The position numbers and the translations under genes were made by a program. The notes beneath the pieces were generated by a model. That model was not told the DNA's origin and did not search any database. It saw only the letters and a program-made list of their open reading frames with translations. Of a DNA stretch of 64,000 bases, positions 45,919-55,222 are shown piece after piece; within the stretch, counting starts at the first letter, position 1; every line of letters begins with the position of its first letter. The stretch spans positions 372,001 through 436,000 of the forward strand of contig NZ_CP036200.1 in the NCBI RefSeq assembly GCF_004295345.1, written 5' to 3'. The stretch comes from Shewanella maritima (lineage in GTDB: Bacteria > Pseudomonadota > Gammaproteobacteria > Enterobacterales > Shewanellaceae).

Positions 45919-48609
45919 TTAAAACTTGACTTCAGCTTCAACAAACCATTCACGACCGCGAGCGTTGTATACGCTGCGTGGGTAGTGTGGCCATGAAGTG
46001 TCAGTTGGGTCAAAGTTAGGACCTGCATCAAACAAGTTAACAATACCTGAAGTTAGCTTAAATTCATCAGAGATATTGTAAGCGGCAGTTAGGTTCCACT
46101 TAGTTTGAGATGCAACCTCTAACTCACTTTCGCTTACATCATCTGTTTTGAATGAGGTGTAGTTAACACCATGCATTCTAGCGGTGTGGTAAGCACCTAA
46201 AGTTGCCTCGAAATCTTGAACAAAGTAACCAAGCACTAAGTTAAAGCGATATTGTGGTAAACCACCTTCATCGATGTTATCAACCACTTCTGAAGTCGGG
46301 TCAAGCTGACTCTCAGAGTTAATCAAGTAAGTACCGTTGAAGTTCAGTTTTAGGTCACCAAAACTATCCAAATCCCAGTTGTAACCGGCAGTTAAGTCGA
46401 TACCACTAACTTTCTTATATGCCAAGTTTTGCGCTACTGAATTGATATGAGTAATTGTGCCATTGTCATCACGAGTGATCATATGCTCATACAGCTCGTA
46501 TTCACGCGCTGCTTTTGAAGCACTGATGTCACTAACCATGTCATCAAGCTGCCATTCCCAAATATCAAATGTTGCGTTGAATGCGTCTCCGCCGTATACC
46601 GCACCAATGTTGGCTGTGTAACCAGTTTCAGCTTCTAGGTCTTTGTTAGCACCAGTGGTAATGTCAATGTGTAGCTCGTTACAAATCTCGTTAATAGTTG
46701 GATCTGGGTGAGTCACGCCTGGCTCGCCACCCAATGCCGCACACTGCTTAAAATCAATGACTTGAGAGAAACCAGTAGTCGGGTCACCATACACACGGTG
46801 CATGTCTGGAGCACGGAATACACGACTGTATGAACCACGAACCAACAACTCATCAATTGGACGGTATTCAACAGTTACCTGAGGAGTAAAGTTACCACCC
46901 ATATCGTCGTAACGGTCATAACGAACCGCTGCGTTCACAGTTAGCTCTTCAAGTACAGGTACGCTCAATTCAGCATAAGTTGCCCAGTAAGAACGCTCAC
47001 CTGCACCTGATGAACCACCAGTAGTTAGGATGTTACCTTTCTTAGACTCTGAGTCAGTGTCGGTTGAGTAATCTTGAATTGTGTATTCAGCACCTACCGC
47101 AAAGTAAGCATCGCCTTCAGCCATTTCAAAAGCCATACCGGTTAGGTTTGCTTGAATATTCTTTTGAGTAGATTGCGCCTGCTCAAATGGGCTGTAAGAT
47201 GCTGCTTCTACGTCATCTGAAGACATAGGCTTAAGCAGTGAATTGCCGTTTTCACCTGCCGTGATGTAATCAAACATGCTTCCAACTGTCGCATAACCGC
47301 TTCTGAATACATCTACATTGGTACGGCCATAGTTTGCCGAAACGTCCCAGTTGTACTCATCTGCAAGCACACCTTCTAAGCCAACGGTAAAGAAGTAGTT
47401 ACGAGTGTTGGTTTCACCACGACGGTTATCAAACTCATGTAAACGACGCACATAGTAATAATCGCCATCGGTAGCATTGGCAAAATCACCACCTAAGGCA
47501 GTTGTTTTGTCGGCAAAAGTTTTGCTTAGCTGATTACCATAACTTACGGTTAATTCATTGCCATTAACTTTGATGTCGTAATCATTGATTGCCATTGGCT
47601 CAATGTTAGTCGTTGATTTAGCTTGAGCAAAGTCTAAGCGACCAACAAAAGCCACGTCATCGTTTAATTCATAGTTGAAGTTAGTTGTACTGATAAAACG
47701 ATAGCTCTCTGGCTCAAGGTCTCGCCACTGTGAACGGTCAAAACCACAAATGCTGCGAGCCTCATCCCAGAACCAACCGCCATCTGTACATTCTTGTGCA
47801 GATAATTGACGAGCGCCAGTACCGGTACCAGCAATACGCGCACCGTAAGAACTGTATTGAGAGTATTCGCTATGAGGTACTTTATCAGTATGAACACCGA
47901 ATTTTTCACGCTGTGCAGCAGTTAGGCCTTCATTATTGGTAAATTCAATAAAGGTAGATACGTTACCTTTCTCTGAAGAGCTACCCAGAGATAGCGCAAT
48001 TCGGTCACTTGCACCGCCACCACCAGTGGTATCGCCATGGCGATATTTTAATGCAGCACCATCAAAGTCTTTCTTAAGAATAATGTTGATTACACCACCA
48101 ACAGCATCAGCACCGTAGACAGCTGAACCGCCTGATTGTAATACTTCAATACGCTCTACAGCTTCCATAGGAAGGTTTGCAGTATCAACAAAGTTATCAG
48201 TACCGCCTGCAGGTTTTGGATATTGGTTTAGGCGCTTGCCATCGACCAAAGTCAAAGTACGGTTAGCACCAGCACCACGCAAACTAATAGAAGACGCAGC
48301 AGGTGTAAAACCATGTACAGACTGAGTCGTCATTGCACTTGTAGTTGAAGTTAAGCTTTGTAACGCATCTTGAATAGTGGTAAAGCCTTGCTTAGCCATA
48401 TCATCTGCACTCATCACCGTCACTGGTGTAGCAGTTTCCATATCAGTGCGTTTAATACGAGAACCTGTTACTTCAATTCTTTCAACTTGTGCTTCTGCTT
48501 CTGCCGCAATTGACACCTGAGAATACATACCCGCAGCAGCTACAGATGTTGTAGCAACGGCGAATAATCCACGACGGATCGCTTTCGCTGTTAAAGATTC
48601 AGAACTCAT
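45919..48609 (-). CDS. TonB-dependent outer-membrane receptor (paralogue of the neighbour)
   Basis: An 896-residue TonB receptor starting MSSESLTAKAIRRGLFAVATTSVAA, a signal peptide related to that of the neighbouring receptor. The mature N-terminus has VERIEVTGSRIKRTDMETATPVTVMS, then a plug (LRGAGANRTLTLVDGKRLNQYP, YGADAVGGVINIILKKDF) and a barrel with FRAPDMHRVYGDPTTG and the final REWFVEAEVKF. It contains several cysteine-bearing loops (QECTDGGWFWDEARSICGF; CAALGGEPG). ATG preceded by GGGAGATAAA. Plug and barrel are clearly different from the neighbour, so it probably takes another ligand. Confidence 0.93.
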   Translation of the reverse strand: MSSESLTAKAIRRGLFAVATTSVAAAGMYSQVSIAAEAEAQVERIEVTGSRIKRTDMETATPVTVMSADDMAKQGFTTIQDALQSLTSTTSAMTTQSVHGFTPAASSISLRGAGANRTLTLVDGKRLNQYPKPAGGTDNFVDTANLPMEAVERIEVLQSGGSAVYGADAVGGVINIILKKDFDGAALKYRHGDTTGGGGASDRIALSLGSSSEKGNVSTFIEFTNNEGLTAAQREKFGVHTDKVPHSEYSQYSSYGARIAGTGTGARQLSAQECTDGGWFWDEARSICGFDRSQWRDLEPESYRFISTTNFNYELNDDVAFVGRLDFAQAKSTTNIEPMAINDYDIKVNGNELTVSYGNQLSKTFADKTTALGGDFANATDGDYYYVRRLHEFDNRRGETNTRNYFFTVGLEGVLADEYNWDVSANYGRTNVDVFRSGYATVGSMFDYITAGENGNSLLKPMSSDDVEAASYSPFEQAQSTQKNIQANLTGMAFEMAEGDAYFAVGAEYTIQDYSTDTDSESKKGNILTTGGSSGAGERSYWATYAELSVPVLEELTVNAAVRYDRYDDMGGNFTPQVTVEYRPIDELLVRGSYSRVFRAPDMHRVYGDPTTGFSQVIDFKQCAALGGEPGVTHPDPTINEICNELHIDITTGANKDLEAETGYTANIGAVYGGDAFNATFDIWEWQLDDMVSDISASKAAREYELYEHMITRDDNGTITHINSVAQNLAYKKVSGIDLTAGYNWDLDSFGDLKLNFNGTYLINSESQLDPTSEVVDNIDEGGLPQYRFNLVLGYFVQDFEATLGAYHTARMHGVNYTSFKTDDVSESELEVASQTKWNLTAAYNISDEFKLTSGIVNLFDAGPNFDPTDTSWPHYPRSVYNARGREWFVEAEVKF

Positions 48610-49334
48610 TTTATCTCCCTATGCGTTATCAAACGTAACGCTATGTATTTTTATTGTGCCAATAGTTAACTAGCGGTTAACCAAAGCACAGGGATACTGT
48701 TAAAGAGACGCAAGATCATCAATTACCGATAACAAATAAAAAACAAGGAAGATACAAGTTGATACAGGTTGGTGTATTAAATAGCCGCTCAAAATAAAAC
48801 CGGCTTATTTTTTAATGGTTTATAGAGTTTTTTGAGAATGTGAAGTGATACATTTTGCGATACATATCGATACAACTGAAATAAAGCTGTCACATACGGT
48901 TACAGGTAAGTTGCAATTGGTAATGTTAACTATTCAGTAGATCATATAACGCTGGGTAACCCAAAGCCTATTTACCTAACTTTAAGTTTCCTTACTTAAA
49001 ATGCATTGTTAATACTAAATCACCATCAAAATTTGATAACAGATGTAAGTGCTATTCATCAGTTGATTCTATGTAAGCACGTTTTGTCTGCTTAATTTAG
49101 CGAAAATTCACTATGTCGCATTTAGTTCCGTACTTACTATTTCTTGGGAGTTTGCAGACGAGTTGCTAGGTAAAGCAGCAAATAGTTAACGAGATAACGA
49201 CGAAGATAAGCCCGTTATAAATATGGAGGCCTTTTGAATGAGTCGGCTGTATGTTAACTCCCTAGAAGGAAGCGTAGCCTAAACAGCTATAGTTCAAGCA
49301 CATAGTTGCGATGCAATTTAAAACCGTTGAAAAC
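48610..49334. other. 725-bp intergenic region between TonB receptor and ndk
   Basis: Promoter region of the receptor plus AT-rich sequence. A 14-codon open frame at 49238-49282 has a good GGAGG, but is too short to call. No RNA recognised. Confidence 0.5.
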
Positions 49335-49358
49335 AAAAAAGGAGCCAATAGGCTCCCT
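49335..49358 (-). terminator. Terminator of ndk
   Basis: GGAGCC and GGCTCC pair around AATA, followed on the minus strand by six Ts and then GTTTTCAA. It lies 21 bases after the stop. Confidence 0.9.
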
Positions 49359-49379
49359 TTCAGTTAACGCACTAACGTA

Positions 49380-49811
49380 TTAACGAGTACGTGGGCAAAG
49401 CTCTTCAGCACTGAAGAAGTATGCGATTTCACGCTCAGCTGATGCTAATGCGTCTGAACCGTGTACTGCGTTCTCGTCGATGCTTTCAGCGTAGTCAGCA
49501 CGTAGAGTACCGCGAGCTGCTTCAGCTGGGTTAGTAGCACCCATGATTTCGCGGTTAGCTAGAACTGCGTTTTCACCTTCAAGACATTGAACCATGATAG
49601 GACCAGAAGTCATGAAAGAAACTAGCGCACCAAAGAAAGGACGCTCGCTGTGCTCAGCGTAGAAACCTTCAGCTTGCTCTTTAGTTAGGTGTACCATTTT
49701 TGAAGCAATGATCTTAAGACCAGCAGATTCAAAACGGTTGTAGATAGCACCGATGTGGTTTTTAGCAACTGCATCAGGTTTGATGATAGAAAAAGTGCGT
49801 TCGATCGCCAT
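49380..49811 (-). CDS. ndk: Nucleoside diphosphate kinase
   Basis: Ndk transfers the gamma phosphate of ATP to other nucleoside diphosphates. The 143-residue product has the family start [21 protein letters not shown], the [17 protein letters not shown] segment, [17 protein letters not shown] and the catalytic histidine in [17 protein letters not shown]. Length and sequence agree with proteobacterial Ndk. The final [10 protein letters not shown] follows the family pattern. Confidence 0.97.
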   Translation of the reverse strand: MAIERTFSIIKPDAVAKNHIGAIYNRFESAGLKIIASKMVHLTKEQAEGFYAEHSERPFFGALVSFMTSGPIMVQCLEGENAVLANREIMGATNPAEAARGTLRADYAESIDENAVHGSDALASAEREIAYFFSAEELCPRTR

Positions 49812-49983
49812 GACTAGCTTCCTTATATAAGCAAGTAATTTAATTTTCGCGCGGATTATACGTAAATTAGCTAATTGTGCAAAGCGTTAATCACATCACA
49901 GCGACAAAATAGTGAGTGTGATCCACATTGAGTTATATATCACCACTCAAAACCTAAAGACTTAACCAGCATGATGGCAAAGC

Positions 49984-50649
49984 TTAGGGCTGAGCAAGAT
50001 AGCGTGTAAGCATAGTCGATAATTGTTGCACAAATTGCTCTAGTGGCAAGTCGCTGGCAATCGCAGGTGTTAAGGTCGGATAGAGAATTTGATCGAGCAG
50101 TCCATTCACCAACATATAAACTGCCATATCACAGGCTTTAAGCAACTCTATTCTTGCATCTTCACTTGTCGGATCGACCGATGCTTGAGATAGCTTGCCT
50201 GCAAATAACAACGATATTCTGCGGTAGGTAGTCGCCCTATCTAGATTAGGGTCGGTAAACAGGTTATTCCCATGTAGACGCGCGTTTAAATGTATGGTTC
50301 GAAATACGCTTTTGCGCTCAAGTAGAAATGTCGCAGTCTGATCGGTTAACCATAAAACAAATTGCGCTAAAGTTTGTTGACTTTGCGAGGCTTGAGCTTG
50401 TTGCTCCATTTCGCAAACCCAAGCTTCAAGCTCAGCACCAAAATCGTCATAAAGCAGCGGCAACAAGGCTTCTTTGTTTTCAAAACGACGATAAAAGGTG
50501 CCAACCGACACCCCTGCTCCTTCAGCAAGCTCCTTAATACTAATATGCTCAAAGTACTTACTTTCAAGCGCGCTGCGCAGCGCTTTCAAAAACTTATCGT
50601 GAGTCTGCTGGCTACGTTTTTGCTTAGGGCGAAGATCGGTTGATGTCAT
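49984..50649 (-). CDS. TetR-family transcriptional regulator
   Basis: The 221-residue regulator has the TetR DNA-binding domain at the N-terminus (about residues 12-60: THDKFLKALRSALESKYFEHISIKELAEGAGVSVGTFYRRFENKEALLPLLYDDF). The C-terminal ligand-binding part, rich in helices and leucines, is not recognisable. It is read in the same direction as the Nramp-like gene just upstream (102 bases away), so it could be co-transcribed with it. Ligand unknown. Confidence 0.92.
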   Translation of the reverse strand: MTSTDLRPKQKRSQQTHDKFLKALRSALESKYFEHISIKELAEGAGVSVGTFYRRFENKEALLPLLYDDFGAELEAWVCEMEQQAQASQSQQTLAQFVLWLTDQTATFLLERKSVFRTIHLNARLHGNNLFTDPNLDRATTYRRISLLFAGKLSQASVDPTSEDARIELLKACDMAVYMLVNGLLDQILYPTLTPAIASDLPLEQFVQQLSTMLTRYLAQP

Positions 50650-50751
50650 AAACTACAGATGACCGCGGTTAATTTGCCACATAATAAATGAAACAATCTG
50701 CTGCGAGCAATCGTTTCTCTCAAACTTGTGCTAATGGCGAACTTGCTCATG

Positions 50752-52040
50752 TTAGAAACCAAACTTCCAATACAAATAGAACAAACTGAATAGCGTAAGT
50801 ATAAGTAAACAGCCCAAGGTATACACCTTAAATGCACCTTGCGGGCGGTACTTGTCTTGCACCTCGTCGCTTAGCATGACCTTATAGTTTAGCCAGGCGT
50901 ATAGTGGAGCACTAACAAACGATACTGTGGTAACGAAGTCCAACAAACCTTTTATATTGGCGGTATGTGCTGAGATAATCCACCAGCTACCGAGTGACAA
51001 CACCAATAACGTAACTGGATAGGCATACTTTGCTTTGGACTGAATGTTACCAGCAGTAGTCGTCACGCTTCGTTTTACCGCCAACACAGACACCGCTCGC
51101 TGCCATACTTGTGAGAACCCATCAGCTACAGCAAAGGTTGTCGAGAACAAGGCAACAAAGGTCACAATGGCCATCAATAACCAGCTCCACTGCCCTAGCG
51201 CCTGGCTATATAAGCCTACCAACTGCCCAGCGAATGCCGCTGCAGAATCAGCAAAGCTCTCACCGCTGCCAAAGAGTAATAATGCCCCATCCACATAAAC
51301 ACCAATGCTAAAACAAAACTGGTTGCGTAACCCACATTAAAATCTAAACTCGCATTACTAACTGCAGCTTCTCCTTTAGGCTCACCTTTAGCTAACACCC
51401 ATAACGAATGCCAAACCGACACCTCAATTGCTGTGGGCATCCAACCTATTAACGCTACGATAAAGGCAATAGTTACTGGGCTGGTCAATGATATTTGCGG
51501 TGCGCTCTCTGCTGGGCCAAAACCTAATTTACCGATACTGGCAAGCAGTGCGATCAAAGTGCACACAACCAGAGCTAACATCATCCACTTGAGCATAGTG
51601 TTGAGTAGTTTGTAATGCCCAATAAGCAGTACTGCCGCCACTATTGCCAAGATAACGGCGGTCCACTGTGACAAACTCAATACATCGCCAAACAAGTTCA
51701 TTGCCAAAGCTGAGGTAACAATCGTTACCCCAGATTGCACAAAGAACATGGTTATGGCAGTTAGCGCTAGAAATAGCAGTAGTGCCCAATTACCTATGCC
51801 TTTATAACCTTCAAGTAAACTGTTGCCTGTAGCTGCCGCATACCTTGGGCCGAATAAGAAAAATGGATATTTGATGACATGAGCAAGCACAATAAAGCCA
51901 ACAAGGGCGAAGCCAAAGTCAGCCCCGGCACGCGTTGCTTGTACTATGTGTGATACGCCGATACTTGTTGCAGCCCACACAATACCAGGGCCTAGTAGAG
52001 CGAAAATTCGGGATAGCTTATTTGAAGTAAAAAATGACAT
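50752..52040 (-). CDS. Nramp-like divalent metal transporter family protein, frameshifted near 51294
   Basis: Two overlapping frames make one membrane protein of about 429 residues once a single G is restored (first frame ends VLALVFMWMG, second continues ALLLFGSGESFADSA). It has about eleven helices. The start GPGIVWAATSIGVSHIVQATRAGADFGF aligns with the Nramp helix-1 region, but the usual DPGN is replaced by SIGVSH, and helix 6 reads WMPTAIEVSVWHSLW where canonical Nramp has a Met-Pro-His type site. So metal transport is not assured; it is a divergent or non-canonical Nramp relative. ATG at 52040 preferred over a TTG 12 bases upstream. Confidence 0.82.
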
Positions 52041-52247
52041 GTAGATTAACAATGCACCTTTGTTATGCCGCTAAAAAGTTTGCTGTACTGTGAGTCCATC
52101 CTTTTTACGACACGTATGGATGTGAATGTTCATTCGCATAACTTACGGTGATAGTTACATAAATGCAACACATTAAAATTCATACTCAAATGTTAAAACA
52201 CCTTGGTTAGACAACCGCTTGAAATCTGATCACCTGTAATTCAAATA

Positions 52248-52273
52248 CAAAAAAGCTGCCCTTAGGCAGCTTT
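52248..52273 (-). terminator. Terminator of ribA
   Basis: AAAGCTGCC and GGCAGCTTT pair around CTTA. On the minus strand a T run follows. It lies about 37 bases after the ribA stop. Confidence 0.88.
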
Positions 52274-52309
52274 CAATACATATTTATCGCTTATTATCGG
52301 TTGAGCGAT

Positions 52310-52926
52310 TTACTCAGCGGCATCATCAACAAAATGATGCTCAGACATCATGTGTCCAAGCTGAGTTGATTTGGTTTTTAAATACTGCTCGTTGTAGCGA
52401 TTCTTACCGACTTGCAATGGCACGCGCTCTTCAACTTTAATTCCCGCCTGCTGCATTGCGGCAACTTTACGCGGGTTGTTAGTCATTAATCGCACCTGAT
52501 TTACGCCAATTTTTTCAAGCATTGGTACAATCATATCGTACTTACGCATATCCGCTTCAAAGCCTAAACGCTCATTTGCCTCTACCGTATTCGCCCCGCC
52601 ATCTTGCAATTCATAAGCGCGAATTTTATTCAGCAAGCCAATACCACGACCTTCTTGGCGAAGATACAAAATAAAACCTTGGCCTTGTTCTGCAATAGTT
52701 TGCATAGCGGTTTGCAACTGAAAACCACAATCACAACGTAAGCTAAACAACGCATCGCCCGTTAAACACTCGGAGTGAATACGCCCCAAAATGGCTTGGT
52801 CAGGCGCAAATTGTCCTAGTGTTAAGGCCACATGCTCTTTGCCAGACTCAGTATCTTCAAAGCCATGCATTTCAAACACGCCCAAGGCGTTGGAAGTTTA
52901 GATGTGGCGATATAATTTATCGACAT
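52310..52926 (-). CDS. ribA: GTP cyclohydrolase II (RibA), frameshifted at about 52891
   Basis: RibA opens the GTP ring in the first step of riboflavin synthesis. The main frame runs from [22 protein letters not shown] to the end, with the zinc cysteines in [18 protein letters not shown] and the RQEGRGIGL phosphate loop. The expected N-terminus lies in another frame upstream, [15 protein letters not shown], starting at the ATG at 52926. Restoring one G in TTGGGCG joins the frames as PTPWGVFEMHG, exactly the family sequence, giving about 205 residues. Because riboflavin is essential and no second copy is in view, I think the break is an assembly error. Annotated over the restored span. Confidence 0.9.
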
Positions 52927-52989
52927 TGAATAACCTTTACGACAACACTCATTCCGTGAGTCATTTCGTCCTGAATACAAATAAAGAAA

Positions 52990-53346
52990 TTAGAACTTAG
53001 CTTTCGCGAACCCTGTAACTTGTGTTACGCCCATCTCACGGCCTAAAGCCGTCATTGGGTGGACTACAACTAAACCTTTAACAGACTTCTTTAACTTGCC
53101 CATATCAGCCTGTTCAGCTTTAGTGAGTGCGCGATTGAAAGGTAGGTTTTTGATTTCACCGCCTTGCTTATTTAACTGGCGACTCTGTTGACCTTTTAAG
53201 CTGGCAATCTTCTTAGTAACAGCAGCAATTTCACGTTTAAACTGCATCACAATCGCTTGATCGCCACGTTGCTCAGCAGCTGCTAACTTACGGCGAAACT
53301 TATCAAGCTTGTCATTTAATGCATGCAGCTCTTGTTTTAAATTCAT
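52990..53346 (-). CDS. yibL: YibL family ribosome-associated protein
   Basis: The 118-residue basic protein matches E. coli YibL: a coiled-coil N-terminal half (KQELHALNDKLDKFRRKLAAAEQRGDQ) and the strongly conserved C-terminus ALTKAEQADMGKLKKS followed by VVVHPMTALGREMG. YibL is reported to associate with ribosomes, but its function is unclear. It lies upstream of ribA in the same direction, about 63 bases away. Complete and undamaged. Confidence 0.93.
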   Translation of the reverse strand: MNLKQELHALNDKLDKFRRKLAAAEQRGDQAIVMQFKREIAAVTKKIASLKGQQSRQLNKQGGEIKNLPFNRALTKAEQADMGKLKKSVKGLVVVHPMTALGREMGVTQVTGFAKAKF

Positions 53347-53565
53347 GGTGTAACCTTTTCACTCATGTGCAGCAAGCGTGATTTTTGAAACAAGTCTCTA
53401 ACGAGGCTGCACTAATTTGGAGGCAGATTATATACCCAAATTATAGTGATGTGCGAGTTTGACCGCGAACTTATCCTCAGTGATTGACTCACTTCACAGA
53501 TGTTGCCATGTGTTAGCTAAGCTTTGAGCATGGCAAAATAGATAAATTTGCATTGACAGCAAGGA

Positions 53566-55112
53566 TTACTGAGCGGCTCGACGTAAAGTTAATATCAAGC
53601 TGGTTTGAATACCATCATGGCTTTTTAGTTGAACGTCACCTTTTTGTGCCTCTACACACAGCTTAGCTGAGTAAGCTCCGATACCTAAGCCATCAGGCTT
53701 ACCTGCAGTAACAAACTTATTGAAGAACTGCCCTGAATATTAATTGGCACCTCACCTTGATTAGTAATTACCAGGCGAATCTCCGATTCCAGCTGTTTTG
53801 AAGTCACTTGAATTGGGCTACTTGGTGGTGCAGCCTCAATCGCATTATTAAGCAGATTCGAGAGCATAATAAAACTAAGCAACTCATCACCTAGGTACAT
53901 GTGGTCTTCACTCAGGTTTAACTCTAACTTAATACGTTTTTGCTGCAGTTTTTGTTTAATGCCGCCGATCACCCGATGCACAACATGCTTAACGCTGACC
54001 GGAATAAGCGGCTTATTAAACCTTCCTTGTTCAACCTCTTGTAGCAACCCATATTTATCTAACATTTCCACCATAATCTGAGCGCTATCAGACACGACTC
54101 CAATGTTTTCAACATCATCAAGCTCTTTGACTTTAATGGTTGGTAGCACCGACAAAATAGCCATCAGCGGGTTACGGATATCATGATGAAAAGTTTGTTG
54201 CAGCTCGTCACGGGAGCGGGCGCTATTAACTAAAGTGTCTATTTGACTGACGAGTTTCTCACGTTGAATAACACTTTGAATATGGGTCGCGACTCTGGCT
54301 TTAACAACTTCGGGGAAAATCGGCTTAGTAATATAGTCAACCGCACCTAAACTTAGCCCTTTTACTACATCATCATTTTGCGACAATGCCGTGACAAATA
54401 TAATGGGGATAAACTCCGTCTCTGGATTATCTTTTAATGCCTTGCACACAGCCAAACCATCCATTTCTGGCATCATAATATCCAGCAAAATCAAATCTGG
54501 CTTTTCAGGTTTAGCACATACTTCTATCGCCCGCGAACCGCTGCGGCACACAATTGTTTTATAATCGTCTTTTAGCAAACCACCGAGCACTTGCAGGTTA
54601 CTGGGCTCATCGTCAACAATTAATACAGTGCGCTTGGTTGGTTTTTGCTCCGCTTGTTGCTTCTCAGCCGCTAGCTGCGCAACTGCAGAGGTCGGTATTG
54701 GCGAAACAAAGGCTTTATGTACCCGCTCACTTAACGAGGCCATAGAAAAAGGTTTGATAAGGTACTCAGATACGCCAGCTTCAATCGCTTCAACAACATC
54801 ACTTTGCACCAGGTTACCGGTTAGCATAATAAACGGCACATTTTTGTAAGCCTCATGACTGCGCACTTTTCGCAGCAGCTCCAAGCCATCCATTTTCGGC
54901 ATTTTCCAGTCAGAAACAATAATGTCGACAATATTATGTTCCAATCGCATTAAAGCATCTTTACCATTTTTTGCCTTAATAATGGTTTTAAACCCCAAGG
55001 TTTCAAAGGCTTTATAAAGGGTTCGGGTGACTGCATCAAAATCATCAACAATCAGTACTGACAACTCTTTGTAGGGTGACTCTTTACGAACCAATTTGTA
55101 CGTTTGCTGCAT
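53566..55112 (-). CDS. Two-receiver histidine kinase, frameshifted near 53741
   Basis: The protein has two receiver domains (residues about 15-130 with phosphoacceptor DWKMP, and about 165-285 with LLDIMMPEMDG) followed by a short dimerisation helix with HHDIRNPLMAIL and an ATPase domain (LSNLLNNAIEAAPPSSPI). The main frame ends soon after VITNQGEVPINIQG. In the next frame the sequence QFFNKFVTAGKPDGLGIGAYSAKL continues to LTLRRAAQ, providing the missing G2 box and ATP lid, if one G is restored in CAGGG. The restored protein is about 515 residues, cytosolic, with no signal peptide. It follows the HD-GYP gene in the same direction, so both probably belong to one signalling group. Confidence 0.87.
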
Positions 55113-55222
55113 ATGCCGGCCTTACTATGCTTATTGTTATTTGCTGCTACCTTTCAGATAGCTTTTTACGCTAGGGACTGCGACGCTATTGCTATAAGCA
55201 GTGGTTTCTCATAATACTCGTG

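Noticed and set aside
49238..49282. 14-codon open frame MSRLYVNSLEGSVA with a good GGAGG
   Set aside because: Too short to judge and not followed by a gene it could lead; no terminator or repeat codons that would suggest attenuation.
49900..49935. CRP-like sequence TGTGATCCACATTG upstream of ndk
   Set aside because: Second half-site does not fit TCACA; too weak to call.
52927..52989. FMN riboswitch before ribA
   Set aside because: The gap to yibL is only about 60 bases and none of the conserved RFN motifs is present.
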